Below, piece after piece: positions 5,983 to 12,888 of a DNA stretch of 14,067 nucleotides (position 1 is its first letter; each line of letters opens with the position of its first letter). The translations under genes were made by a program, and so were the position numbers. Below the pieces are notes generated by a model. It had not been told where the DNA came from. It worked only from the letters and a program-made list of their open reading frames with translations, and did not search any database. Source of the DNA: CAYLSO01 sp964386525 (lineage in GTDB: Bacteria > Eisenbacteria > RBG-16-71-46 > DASYSL01). The stretch is from assembly GCA_964386525.1 (NCBI GenBank), contig CAYLSO010000113.1, positions 1-14,067 on the forward strand, in the 5' to 3' direction.

Positions 5983-7954
5983 AGGCGGCGCGCGCCAGCC
6001 GGGGAGTCGGCTTGCGCGCCGTGTCGGCGTGGATCTCGCGCAGGTCGGCATGGCCGCGCAGGACGAGGTAGAACAGGAGCGAGACGAAGTAGACGGCCGT
6101 CAGCAGGCCGAGCGCGCCGGCGTTGAACTGCGTCGGCGCCAGCGGCCCGACCCGCGGATCGTAGGGGAACGGGCCGCCGACCCCCAGCAGCCCCTGGAAC
6201 CCCGCCATGGCGACGGCCATCAGGATCCAGGCGGCGAGCAGGCGGTCGATGAGCAGCGGGCCGAAGCCGGGCAGCGTGGCGACCAGGGCCAGGCTCCAGC
6301 GGGCCCGCTGGCGCAGCAGCTGGCGGCGGCGACGGGCCAGCAGCAGCCGGGCGAACTCCGGCGTGCTGGCCTCGCGCAGCACCGCGCCGCAGCCGCTGCA
6401 GTAGACCTGGTCGCGGCGGCGCGCCGCGCAGCGGCGGCAGAGCGCCGAGTCGCAGTTCGAGCATTGCCGCACCGGCAGCTTGGAGCGCATCACGAATCCC
6501 AGCCCCATCCCGAGCAGCGCCAGCAGGACCGCCAGCCCGGCCACCGCCGTGCCGCGCAGCTCGAGCCAGCCCCGCCATCCGGGCGGGACGACCGGCGGAG
6601 CGGGCTGGCGCGGCAGCTTGAACAGCGCGTCCCAGAAGGTCCGCGGCCCGAGCCAGCCCCACGCCGCCGGCAACGGATCGCCGGGCCTCGCCTGAGCCTC
6701 GCCTTGCAGGTTGCGCACCATGTCGAAGTCGTACGAGGTGGCGCGCGCCAGCTCCTCGGAGGCCTCGGCGTAGCGGAACTGCCGCGTGTACAGCTGGCCG
6801 AGGTTGTAGTGCGGCATGGCCCAGCCCGGATCCAGGTCGGAGGCCTGGCGGTAGAGCGTCTCGGCCTCGTCGTTGCGGCCGGCGATCTCGGCGAGGTTAC
6901 CGAGGTTGTTCGGGATGCGCGGCTCCCCCGGCCACAGGCTGCCGGCGGCCGCGAACTCGGTCTGGGCCTGCGCGTAGCGCCCGCCGCGATAGGCCACCCA
7001 GGCGGTGGCGTAGTGCAGGAACGGGTTGTCCGGGTGGCGCGCGCTCAGTCGCGACAGCTCCGCCAGGCGCGGCTCGGAGAAGGGCGCGTTGGCGAGGTCC
7101 ACGGTCCCGTAAAAGGGCGGTCGCTGCGGGTGGTCGGGAGCGGCCAGGTGGCCGACCGCGGAGAAGGTGAGCGGGATGCTCACCAGGAGTCCGACCAGGA
7201 CGACGGCCAGCGCGCGCTCGCTCTTGCGCAGCCCCGCCCACATGGCAGCCAGCGTGAAGGCGGCCGGCAGCGCCAGACCGAACCCGGCGACGAAGGGCAG
7301 CACCAGCAGCGCCCACGCCGCCGCACTCGCCACGCGCGGCGGGAAGAACTGGCCGAGGAACTCCTCGTAGCCGTGCCGCAGCGTCTCGCGGCGCCGCCAC
7401 ACCACGTAGAGGGCGCAGACCAGGGTAGCGAGAAAGACCGCCAGCGCGGTGCCGAACACCAGGCTCACGCCCAGGTAATGCTGCAGGGGGAAGTGGGCCT
7501 TGGCCAGGTCCAGCAGGCGCGCCAGCTCCATGAGCGACAGGCTGGCCTCGCGCAGGCCGTAATGGGAGAGCAGGGCCAGCCGGGGCGCCACGAACGCCGG
7601 GTCGAGCTGCGAGGCGCCGCGCAGCATGCGCACGCCGTCCTCGGTGGCTCCGGAGCGCAAGGTCTCGACGCCGCGCCGGTAGAACATCTGGGCCGCGGCC
7701 GGCAGGGACGGCGAGCCGAGGGCCCGCTGATAGGCGAGCCAGCCCTGCAGGTCGTTGCGGTTGGCAGGCGGTAGCGCGGGTTCGACCGCGGGCGGCGCGG
7801 CGGCGCGCGGACCGTTCAGCGCGTTGCGCTCCGCGGCGGCCGGGAGCGCCTGGGCGGACAGTGCGCTCAGAGCCAGGAGGACCATCATGACCACGGCCCC
7901 GGCCCCGGCCTCGAAGCGGCTTCTGGATCGGCGGTACGGCATGCGATTGGGCAT
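5981..7954 (-). CDS. Multi-pass membrane TPR protein with six-cysteine zinc-ribbon-like segment
   Basis: This 657-residue membrane protein belongs to no family I can name. The start is set at the ATG at 7954 (MPNRMPYRRSRS), which has AAGGA eight bases upstream. A GTG at 7978 would add eight residues but has no ribosome site. A signal sequence or first helix lies at about 20-40, followed by an N-terminal TPR-like stretch at 75-130. Hydrophobic helices lie near 162-187, 214-240 and 248-268. Residues about 290-415 contain TPR units (PRIPNNLGNLAEIAGRNDEA, HYNLGQLYTRQFRYAEA). A helix at 467-489 precedes Cys498, 501, 506, 509, 519 and 522, three C-x2-C pairs in the manner of a treble-clef or zinc-ribbon. 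Two more helices follow at 572-592 and 614-633. It is the first gene of a pair with the DUF4388 protein. A scaffold or assembly role in the inner membrane is a guess. Confidence 0.75.
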   Translation of the reverse strand: MPNRMPYRRSRSRFEAGAGAVVMMVLLALSALSAQALPAAAERNALNGPRAAAPPAVEPALPPANRNDLQGWLAYQRALGSPSLPAAAQMFYRRGVETLRSGATEDGVRMLRGASQLDPAFVAPRLALLSHYGLREASLSLMELARLLDLAKAHFPLQHYLGVSLVFGTALAVFLATLVCALYVVWRRRETLRHGYEEFLGQFFPPRVASAAAWALLVLPFVAGFGLALPAAFTLAAMWAGLRKSERALAVVLVGLLVSIPLTFSAVGHLAAPDHPQRPPFYGTVDLANAPFSEPRLAELSRLSARHPDNPFLHYATAWVAYRGGRYAQAQTEFAAAGSLWPGEPRIPNNLGNLAEIAGRNDEAETLYRQASDLDPGWAMPHYNLGQLYTRQFRYAEASEELARATSYDFDMVRNLQGEAQARPGDPLPAAWGWLGPRTFWDALFKLPRQPAPPVVPPGWRGWLELRGTAVAGLAVLLALLGMGLGFVMRSKLPVRQCSNCDSALCRRCAARRRDQVYCSGCGAVLREASTPEFARLLLARRRRQLLRQRARWSLALVATLPGFGPLLIDRLLAAWILMAVAMAGFQGLLGVGGPFPYDPRVGPLAPTQFNAGALGLLTAVYFVSLLFYLVLRGHADLREIHADTARKPTPRLARAA

Positions 7955-7962
7955 CCGGCTCG

Positions 7963-7967
7963 TCCTT
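7963..7967 (-). promoter_or_regulatory. Ribosome binding site that sets the start of the TPR membrane gene
   Basis: AAGGA on the minus strand, eight bases before the ATG at 7954. It favours that ATG over the GTG at 7978. It overlaps by two bases the -35 hexamer of the divergent asnS promoter, showing how compact this region is. Confidence 0.6.
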
Positions 7968-7994
7968 GACAGGTCCACAGCGGCGGCTTAGCGT
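7966..7994 (+). promoter_or_regulatory. Sigma70-like promoter for asnS
   Basis: TTGACA (7966-7971) matches the -35 consensus in all six positions. After a 17-base spacer comes TAGCGT (7989-7994), which keeps the most conserved T, A and final T of the -10 element. Transcription would start near 8001, leaving a leader of about 165 bases before the asnS GTG. The spacing is ideal, but the -10 match is only 3 of 6. Confidence 0.55.
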
Positions 7995-8001
7995 CCGCCG
8001 C
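7980..8001. promoter_or_regulatory. Inverted repeat bracketing the asnS -10 element (possible operator)
   Basis: GCGGCGG (7980-7986) and CCGCCGC (7995-8001) are perfect inverted repeats separated by eight bases that contain the proposed -10 hexamer. The left arm lies upstream of the predicted transcription start, so on the plus strand it would act as DNA, for example as an operator, rather than as an RNA hairpin. On the minus strand it could fold in the leader of the TPR gene. Confidence 0.35.
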
Positions 8002-8051
8002 AAGCCATTCGGTTGCATCCGGAACGCAGGTCAGTTATCGGCCTTGGCCTC

Positions 8052-8120
8052 CGGCACTTGAGGGCACCCGCGGCGGGCTTTCCAGGCCCCCGCGGGAGGC
8101 CCCGGTGCCGTGATTGTTTG
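8052..8120 (+). promoter_or_regulatory. Structured leader of asnS with nested stems and a T-rich tail
   Basis: An outer stem CGGCAC (8052-8057)/GTGCCG (8105-8110) encloses an inner stem. The inner stem is CCCGCGG (8067-8073)/CCGCGGG (8090-8096), continuing as GGGC (8075-8078)/GCCC (8086-8089) after a one-base bulge. The outer stem is followed by TGATTGTTTG, six T in ten bases in an otherwise GC-rich region. This resembles a weak attenuator-type terminator. No leader peptide rich in Asn codons and no recognisable T-box was found, so the regulatory meaning is open. Confidence 0.35.
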
Positions 8121-8151
8121 CCCCGCGTCGGGCGCCCCGGCGGGGGAGGGT

Positions 8152-8158
8152 GGGGGAG
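8152..8158 (+). promoter_or_regulatory. Ribosome binding site that sets the asnS start
   Basis: GGGGGAG lies eight bases before the GTG at 8167. It supports that start over the longer in-frame GTG at 8110, whose extra 19 residues (ICPASGAP-like, Gly/Pro-rich) do not resemble an AsnRS N-terminus. Confidence 0.55.
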
Positions 8159-8166
8159 TCCCGAGG

Positions 8167-9459
8167 GTGGACTGGATTCGTATCTCCGAGGCCGGCCGCC
8201 ACGTCGGCCAGGCCGTCGAGCTGCGCGGCTGGCTCGACCAGCGCCGCTCCAGCGGCAAGGTCCTGTTCCTGATCGTCCGCGACGGCTCCGGCCGCATGCA
8301 GTGCGTCGGCAGCGTCAAGGACCTGGGCGAAGAGCTCTTCGCCCGCCTCGACGCCCTGCCCCAGGAGTCGGCCCTCTCGGTCACCGGCACGGTGCGCGAG
8401 GACCGGCGCGCCCCCGGCGGGTACGAGCTCTCGCTGATCGGCGCGATCGTGTGGCACGTGAGCGAGCCCTATCCGATCACGCCCAAGGAGCACGGCGTCG
8501 AATTCCTCATGGACCACCGCCACCTGTGGCTGCGCTCCAGCCGCCAGCACGCCATCCTGCGCGTGCGCGCCACCCTGGCGGGGGCGCTGCGCGATTTCCT
8601 CGACCGCCGCGACTTCGTGCTGATCGACGCGCCGGTGTTCACGCCCGCGGCCTGCGAGGGCACCACCACCCTGTTCGAGACCGACTACTTCGGCGACAAG
8701 GCGTACCTGACGCAGAGCGGCCAGCTGTACATGGAGGCCGCGGCCATGGCGTTCGGCCGCGTCTACTGCTTCGGGCCGACCTTTCGCGCCGAGAAGTCGA
8801 AGACCCGCCGCCACCTCGTCGAGTTCTGGATGCTCGAGCCCGAGGTGGCGTTCGCCACGCTCGCCGACGTCATGAAGCTCGAGGAGGAGATGCTGGTGAG
8901 CGCCGTCGGGCGGGTCCTCGAGGAGCGCGCCGAGGAGCTCAAGCGCCTCGAGCGCGACACCGACAAGCTGGCCGCCGTGCGCGCCCCCTTCGCCCGGATG
9001 CACTACGACGACGCCGTGCGCGCGCTGCACGCGCGCGGCCACGCCTTCGAGTGGGGCGGCGACTTCGGCGCCCCCGACGAGACCGCGCTCTCGGAAGGGC
9101 TCGACGGGCCGGTGTTCGTGCACCACTTCCCGACCGCCATCAAGGCGTTCTACATGGAGCCCGACGCCGAGCGGCCCGAGACCTGCCTGTCGGTGGACTG
9201 CCTGGCCCCGGAGGGCTACGGGGAGATCATCGGCGGCGGGCAGCGCACCGCCAGCCTCGAGCTGCTGGAGCGGCGGATCGCCGAGCACGGCCTGCCCCGG
9301 CAGGCCTTCGAGTGGTATCTGGACCTGCGGCGCTACGGCTCGGTCCCCCACGGGGGCTTCGGCATCGGGCTGGAGCGCACCCTGGCCTGGATCTGCGGCC
9401 TGGAGCACGTCCGCGAGACCATCCCCTTCCCCCGCATGCTGCACCGGTTGGCCCCGTGA
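8167..9459 (+). CDS. asnS: Asparaginyl-tRNA synthetase
   Basis: This class IIb synthetase charges tRNA-Asn in the cytoplasm. It is 430 residues long, the usual size for bacterial AsnRS. The GTG at 8167 gives the expected N-terminus, [20 protein letters not shown]. Residues about 1-95 form the OB-fold anticodon-binding domain ([17 protein letters not shown]). The catalytic domain has [13 protein letters not shown] and [13 protein letters not shown], then motif 2, [14 protein letters not shown], with Arg207 and Glu209. [14 protein letters not shown] and motif 3, [10 protein letters not shown], with Arg404, complete it. The combination of [19 protein letters not shown] and FWMLEPE separates AsnRS from AspRS. 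No tRNA-Asn gene or amidotransferase gene is nearby. It is probably transcribed alone from the promoter at 7966, since a new promoter follows before the next gene. Confidence 0.96.
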   Translation: MDWIRISEAGRHVGQAVELRGWLDQRRSSGKVLFLIVRDGSGRMQCVGSVKDLGEELFARLDALPQESALSVTGTVREDRRAPGGYELSLIGAIVWHVSEPYPITPKEHGVEFLMDHRHLWLRSSRQHAILRVRATLAGALRDFLDRRDFVLIDAPVFTPAACEGTTTLFETDYFGDKAYLTQSGQLYMEAAAMAFGRVYCFGPTFRAEKSKTRRHLVEFWMLEPEVAFATLADVMKLEEEMLVSAVGRVLEERAEELKRLERDTDKLAAVRAPFARMHYDDAVRALHARGHAFEWGGDFGAPDETALSEGLDGPVFVHHFPTAIKAFYMEPDAERPETCLSVDCLAPEGYGEIIGGGQRTASLELLERRIAEHGLPRQAFEWYLDLRRYGSVPHGGFGIGLERTLAWICGLEHVRETIPFPRMLHRLAP

Positions 9460-9481
9460 GGGGGCGCCGAAAGCCCGTCCC

Positions 9482-9499
9482 CCCGGCCTCGGCGCCGGG
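9482..9499 (+). other. Stem-loop downstream of asnS
   Basis: CCCGGC (9482-9487), six-base loop, GCCGGG (9494-9499), 22 bases after the asnS stop. There is no T-run, so it is at best a non-canonical terminator. Its place between asnS and the next promoter fits a transcript end. Confidence 0.35.
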
Positions 9500-9510
9500 C
9501 CGGCCTCCGG

Positions 9511-9539
9511 TTGACGGACGCCGGGAAGATTCCTAGACT
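9511..9539 (+). promoter_or_regulatory. Sigma70-like promoter abutting the PstS-like gene
   Basis: TTGACG (9511-9516, 5/6 of the -35 consensus), a 17-base spacer, then TAGACT (9534-9539, 4/6 of the -10 consensus). The -10 ends on the base before the proposed GTG start codon. Transcription from here would begin near 9546, inside the annotated reading frame. Either the message is leaderless with a TTG start at 9549, or the promoter is a chance match. It probably drives the PstS/TPR/STAS/Exb series. Confidence 0.5.
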
Positions 9540-10463
9540 GTGGCTGTCTTGAAGCGCACGCACCCCGCTCGGCGGAAGATCCTGGGAGCGGTCCTCCTTG
9601 CCGGCCTGGCGGGCTGCGGAGGACAGCCGCCGCAGAAGGAGCCAGAGGCCCCGGCCGCGCCGCTCACGGTCGTGGCCGAGCCTGCGGTGGTGGAGATCGT
9701 CCGCGCGGCCGCTGCCGACTTCACCCGCCTTTACCCGGGACAGGGAGTGCGGGTAGAGTCGGCTCCGGCGCGCGGCGCGATGCAGGCGCTCTTCGGCGCG
9801 CGCGCCGAGGCCGCCGTCATCGGCCGCGAGCTGGCCGACGAGGAGCGGCAGGCCGCGCGACGGGTGGGCATCGCCGTCGAGGCGCAGCGCTGGGCGCGCG
9901 ACGGCGTGGCGATCGTGGTTCATCCGTCGAACCCGGTCGACCAGCTGGCGCTGGACGAGATTGCCGAGGTCTTCGCCGGGACGACGACCTCGTGGGCCGC
10001 GATGGGGGGCGCTGACCGCCGTATCGTACCCGTCGTCCAGGACCCGGAGTCGGGGATCAGCCAGTTCTTCGTGGATCAGGCGATGGCCGGAACGGGCCTG
10101 GCGGGCCCCGCGGTCACGGTGGCGAGCGATTCGCTGGCCGTGCGGCGCGTGGCGGCGGACCCGGCGGCGATCGCCTTCGTTTCGCTTCCCTTCGCCGACC
10201 GAGGCGTCAAGGCGCTGCGCATCGCGCGCACGCGGGGGCTGCCGTACGTGGCCCTCGACGCGCGCAGCGTCTACGAGGGCCGGTACCCGCTCCTGCGCTT
10301 CTACAACGTCGTGGTGCGCGTCCCGGGCCCCGAGCGCGTTAACGAATTCAACACGTTTCTGTGCGCCGCGGAGGGGCAGCGCCGGGTGCTGGCGGCCGGC
10401 TGGGTGCCGGCGACCGCACCGGTCCGGTTCACCAGCCGCACGCCGACCCTGCCGTCGCATTGA
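9540..10463 (+). CDS. PstS-like periplasmic substrate-binding lipoprotein
   Basis: This is a 307-residue exported lipoprotein of the phosphate-type periplasmic binding family (PBP-like-2). The N-terminus KRTHPARRKILGAVLLAGLAGC is a lipoprotein signal with the lipobox LAGC ending at Cys26. The mature part runs LTVVAEPAVVEIVRAAAADF, then AVIGRELADEE. The segments DGVAIVVHPSNPVDQLALDEIAEVFAG and SWAAMGG are typical of PstS relatives. The ligand-loop motif is reduced to ESGISQFF rather than the usual GSGT, so phosphate binding is not assured. No pstCAB or phoU genes are present in the window. Instead a TPR protein and exbB-exbD follow. The GTG at 9540 has no good ribosome site, and a TTG at 9549 is an equally likely start. 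The family call is good; the ligand is unknown. Confidence 0.82.
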   Translation: MAVLKRTHPARRKILGAVLLAGLAGCGGQPPQKEPEAPAAPLTVVAEPAVVEIVRAAAADFTRLYPGQGVRVESAPARGAMQALFGARAEAAVIGRELADEERQAARRVGIAVEAQRWARDGVAIVVHPSNPVDQLALDEIAEVFAGTTTSWAAMGGADRRIVPVVQDPESGISQFFVDQAMAGTGLAGPAVTVASDSLAVRRVAADPAAIAFVSLPFADRGVKALRIARTRGLPYVALDARSVYEGRYPLLRFYNVVVRVPGPERVNEFNTFLCAAEGQRRVLAAGWVPATAPVRFTSRTPTLPSH

Positions 10464-10478
10464 GGTGTATGTGGATGG

Positions 10479-10496
10479 GGTGGACGCGGGTCCACC
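10479..10496 (+). other. Stem-loop between the PstS-like and TPR genes
   Basis: GGTGGAC (10479-10485), loop GCGG, GTCCACC (10490-10496). This is a perfect seven-base stem 15 bases after the stop codon and without a T-run. It may serve transcript processing or differential expression within the operon. Confidence 0.4.
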
Positions 10497-10539
10497 GGAC
10501 CGCCAAGGTCAACGCCGTGCAAAGAGGAGCGGACAGCGC

Positions 10540-12399
10540 ATGATCGAAGGCCGATCGATTCCCTCTGTGAAACCCCTCACCCGCCGGATTCGCACGCTCG
10601 CTCTGCTCGCTGTCCTCGCGGCCGGGCTGGCCGCCGCCCTGGGCCCGGTCGCGGCCGGCGCCGACGCGCTGAGCGACGGCAAGAGGGCCCTCAAGGAAGG
10701 GCGGGTCGACGAGGCGGTCGCCCTGCTCCGCCAGGCGGCGAAAGCGGACCCGGGCAGCGCCCCGGCGCAGATCGCCCTCGGGCAGGCCCTGGAGCGCCGG
10801 CGCCGGTGGGAAGAGGCGCTGGGCGCGTTCTCGGCCGGAACGCGGCTCGACCCGCGCTCCTCCGAGGCGCAGCGCGGCCAGGGGGCGGCGCTCACCCGCC
10901 TAGGGCGCCTCGAGGAGGCGGTCAAGGCCTACCAGGACGCCACGCGCCTCGACCGCCGCTTCCCGGATGCGCAGCTGGCCCTCGGGGACGTGCTCGTGCG
11001 ACTCGGCCGTTACGACGAGGCCGTGGAGGTGCTCAAGGAAGGCCTCAAGTGGGGGCCCAAGACGCGGCCCTACTTCAACGAGGGCCTGGGTCGCGCCGAG
11101 GCGGCGCGCGGCAACCTCAAGGACGCCGAGGTCTACCTGCTGAGCGCGCGCGAGGCGGCGCCGACCACGGCGCGCTTCCACCGCGCCCTCGGCGACCTGT
11201 ACACGCAGCGCAAGATCCCGGACCTCGCTGTGGTCTCCTACCAGCAGGCCATCAACCTCGACCCCGACGACCTCGACTCGCGCTTCGCCATGGCGCGCGC
11301 CATGGTCAAGGCGTCGCGCTACAACGAGGCCCTCGACCAGTACAAGGCCATCGTGGACCGCGACTCGACCTACGAGGAAGCCTACAAGGAGATGGGCGAC
11401 ATCTACCTCAAGGCGAGCGATCAGAACCCGGCCTTCATCGGCGACGCGCTGACCACCCTGCAGACCTACGCGCGCCTCGTACCGGGCGACCCCGACGGCT
11501 CCGCGCTGCTGGCGCGCACCTACTACAAGCTCGGCAAGCGCGACGAGGCCCTGGCCATTCTCGAGCCGCTGGGAGCCTCCGCCAAGCTGACCGCCGAGGG
11601 CCACGGCATCTACGCGCGCGCCCTCTACGACAAGCAGCGCTACGACCGGGCGGCGGCCGAGTACCGGCTGGCCGGCAAGAAACTCGAGGACAACGACTAC
11701 CTGCGCTTCGCGCACTCCCTCTGGGCGTCGGGCGCGACGGCCGATGCCGACTCGATCTACCGGAGCCGATGGGAGGCCGATTCGACGGCCGAAAAGAACC
11801 TGGTCAAAGCCTCCGATTGGGTCCTGCAGCGGGCCAAGCTGCATTACCAGGTCGCCAAGCGCGACACGGCCCGCGCGCAGGCCGAGTACGCGGCCGCCAT
11901 CCCCTTCTTCCAGCGCAAGATCGAGCTTGACCCCAACTCGGAGGAAGCCTACTACTACATGGGACTTTCCCTCCGGGAAGTGCAGCGTTTCGAGGAGGCC
12001 CAGACGGCATTGCGGAAGGCGGTCGAACTGGCGCCCAGCAAGGCCGACCGGCACTTTTGGCTGGGGGTCAACTGCCTCAAGCTGGGCCAGGAGCCGGAAG
12101 TCCGCAGGGAGTTCGAGGAAGTCGCCCGCCTCGACAGCACGACGACCCTTGGAGCCATCGCCCGGCAGCGGCTGGGCTTCTACCGGTTGCTCGAGAAGGA
12201 CTGGCAAGGGGCCATCCGCCTGCTCGAGTCCTCGGTCGCCATCGATCCCAAGCAGGTTCAGACCTGGGTGTGGCTCGGGCAGGCTTACCAAAACGCGGGC
12301 CAGAAGGGCCGGGCGATCGAAGCCTATCGCAAGGCCCTCGAACTGGACCCGAAGCAACCGGACGCGAGGATCGGTCTCCAGCAGCTCACGGCGCCGTAA
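10540..12399 (+). CDS. Exported tetratricopeptide repeat protein
   Basis: This 619-residue protein has a signal sequence (RRIRTLALLAVLAAGLAAAL, cleavage likely near residue 43) followed by an almost continuous array of at least eleven TPR units. Clear units include EGRVDEAVALLRQAAKADPG, RRWEEALGAFSAGTRLDPR, LGRLEEAVKAYQDATRLDRR, FEEAQTALRKAVELAPSK and GRAIEAYRKALELDPKQPDA. TPR solenoids bind peptides or proteins, so this is probably a periplasmic adaptor. The ATG at 10540 has GAGGAG ten bases upstream. A GTG at 10567 would give a more standard signal peptide but lacks a ribosome site. It lies 76 bases after the PstS-like gene and 21 bases before the STAS gene, so it is part of the same operon. 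The exact partner is not known. Confidence 0.88.
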   Translation: MIEGRSIPSVKPLTRRIRTLALLAVLAAGLAAALGPVAAGADALSDGKRALKEGRVDEAVALLRQAAKADPGSAPAQIALGQALERRRRWEEALGAFSAGTRLDPRSSEAQRGQGAALTRLGRLEEAVKAYQDATRLDRRFPDAQLALGDVLVRLGRYDEAVEVLKEGLKWGPKTRPYFNEGLGRAEAARGNLKDAEVYLLSAREAAPTTARFHRALGDLYTQRKIPDLAVVSYQQAINLDPDDLDSRFAMARAMVKASRYNEALDQYKAIVDRDSTYEEAYKEMGDIYLKASDQNPAFIGDALTTLQTYARLVPGDPDGSALLARTYYKLGKRDEALAILEPLGASAKLTAEGHGIYARALYDKQRYDRAAAEYRLAGKKLEDNDYLRFAHSLWASGATADADSIYRSRWEADSTAEKNLVKASDWVLQRAKLHYQVAKRDTARAQAEYAAAIPFFQRKIELDPNSEEAYYYMGLSLREVQRFEEAQTALRKAVELAPSKADRHFWLGVNCLKLGQEPEVRREFEEVARLDSTTTLGAIARQRLGFYRLLEKDWQGAIRLLESSVAIDPKQVQTWVWLGQAYQNAGQKGRAIEAYRKALELDPKQPDARIGLQQLTAP

Positions 12400-12420
12400 G
12401 GCGGTCGCGCAGGAGGAGGA

Positions 12421-12783
12421 ATGCAGCACGTCAAGGTGAAGCGGCTGAACGGAGTGGTGGTGGCGCAGCCCCGCGGGTATCTGGTCGGCGGCGAGGAGAC
12501 CGACGAGCTGGAGAAGCTCATCCGCGACCTGGCGGCCGAGGGCAACGTCCACTTGGTGATCAACCTGGGCGAGACCCAGCACATCAACTCCACCGCCCTG
12601 GGCGTCCTCATCACCGGGCACACCAACTACGCGCGGCGCGGCGGGCAGATGAAACTGTGCAGCGTCGACAAGCGCATCCAGAACATCTTCGTCATCACCA
12701 AGCTGTCGCTGGTCTTCGACGTGTACGACACGGAGGAGAAGGCGATCGCCAGTTTCGCCTCGGGGGGGCAGTCCTCCCCCTAG
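12421..12783 (+). CDS. STAS-domain protein (anti-sigma factor antagonist-like)
   Basis: This 120-residue single-domain protein has the STAS fold of SpoIIAA/RsbV. It reads VVVAQPRGYLVGGEETDELEKLI, then HLVINLGETQHINSTALGVLI, then GQMKLCSVDKRIQNIFVITKL and a final VFDVYDTEEKAIASF. Ser57 sits where the phosphorylated serine of antagonists lies, but the preceding residue is Asn56 instead of the common Asp. An AGGAGGAGG ribosome site is directly upstream of the ATG. No anti-sigma kinase, phosphatase or sigma factor gene is in view. Such proteins act in the cytoplasm by binding partner kinases. Its location between an exported TPR gene and exbB suggests that it regulates or accompanies this locus, which is an inference from context only. 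Confidence 0.85.
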   Translation: MQHVKVKRLNGVVVAQPRGYLVGGEETDELEKLIRDLAAEGNVHLVINLGETQHINSTALGVLITGHTNYARRGGQMKLCSVDKRIQNIFVITKLSLVFDVYDTEEKAIASFASGGQSSP

Positions 12784-12800
12784 GTCCGAGTCCCGGGACG

Positions 12801-12816
12801 GCCGCCGCGAGGCGGC
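12801..12816 (+). other. GNRA-type stem-loop in the STAS-exbB spacer
   Basis: GCCGCC (12801-12806), tetraloop GCGA, GGCGGC (12811-12816). A perfect six-base GC stem closed by a GNRA-type tetraloop is very stable in RNA. It lies 17 bases after the STAS stop and has no T-run after it. Confidence 0.45.
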
Positions 12817-12835
12817 GAGTCACCCACAAGGCGTC

Positions 12836-12860
12836 CGCGCCCGGCCGGGCGGCGGGCGCG
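12836..12860 (+). other. Second stem-loop in the STAS-exbB spacer
   Basis: CGCGCCCG (12836-12843), nine-base loop, CGGGCGCG (12853-12860), a perfect eight-base stem ending 13 bases before the exbB Shine-Dalgarno sequence. With the preceding hairpin it fills most of the longest intra-operon gap (105 bases). The base composition makes chance stems likely, so the confidence is modest. Confidence 0.4.
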
Positions 12861-12888
12861 CAGGTCGGGCGCGAAGGAGGGCGACAAA

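Noticed and set aside
6029..7774. 581-codon plus-strand open frame opposite the membrane TPR gene
   Set aside because: The translation is Gln/Arg/Gly-rich with no domain pattern. The minus strand has helices, TPR units and paired cysteines together with a ribosome site.
8016..8050. Minus-strand promoter for the TPR membrane operon (GATAAC-like -10)
   Set aside because: A -10-like GATAAC exists, but no acceptable -35 lies 16-18 bases upstream of it on that strand.
8013..8110. Possible leader peptide upstream of asnS (open frame from a TTG at 8013)
   Set aside because: It contains no run of Asn codons and no ribosome site. It continues as an out-of-frame shadow through asnS, so it is not a convincing attenuation peptide.
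8035..9444. 469-codon minus-strand open frame opposite asnS
   Set aside because: It lies wholly antisense to a well-conserved synthetase gene, its translation has no recognisable motif, and long antisense frames are expected at this base composition.
9482..9499. Intrinsic terminator after asnS
   Set aside because: The stem exists, but it is followed by CCGGCC and not a T-run, so I list it only as a stem-loop.
9540..10463. Assignment as a true phosphate-transport PstS
   Set aside because: The ligand loop lacks the usual GSGT signature and there are no pstCAB or phoU genes nearby, so only PstS-like is supported.
10900..12621. 573-codon minus-strand open frame opposite the TPR and STAS genes
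   Set aside because: It runs across two genes and their spacer with a composition like other antisense shadows, while the plus strand encodes clear TPR units and a STAS domain.
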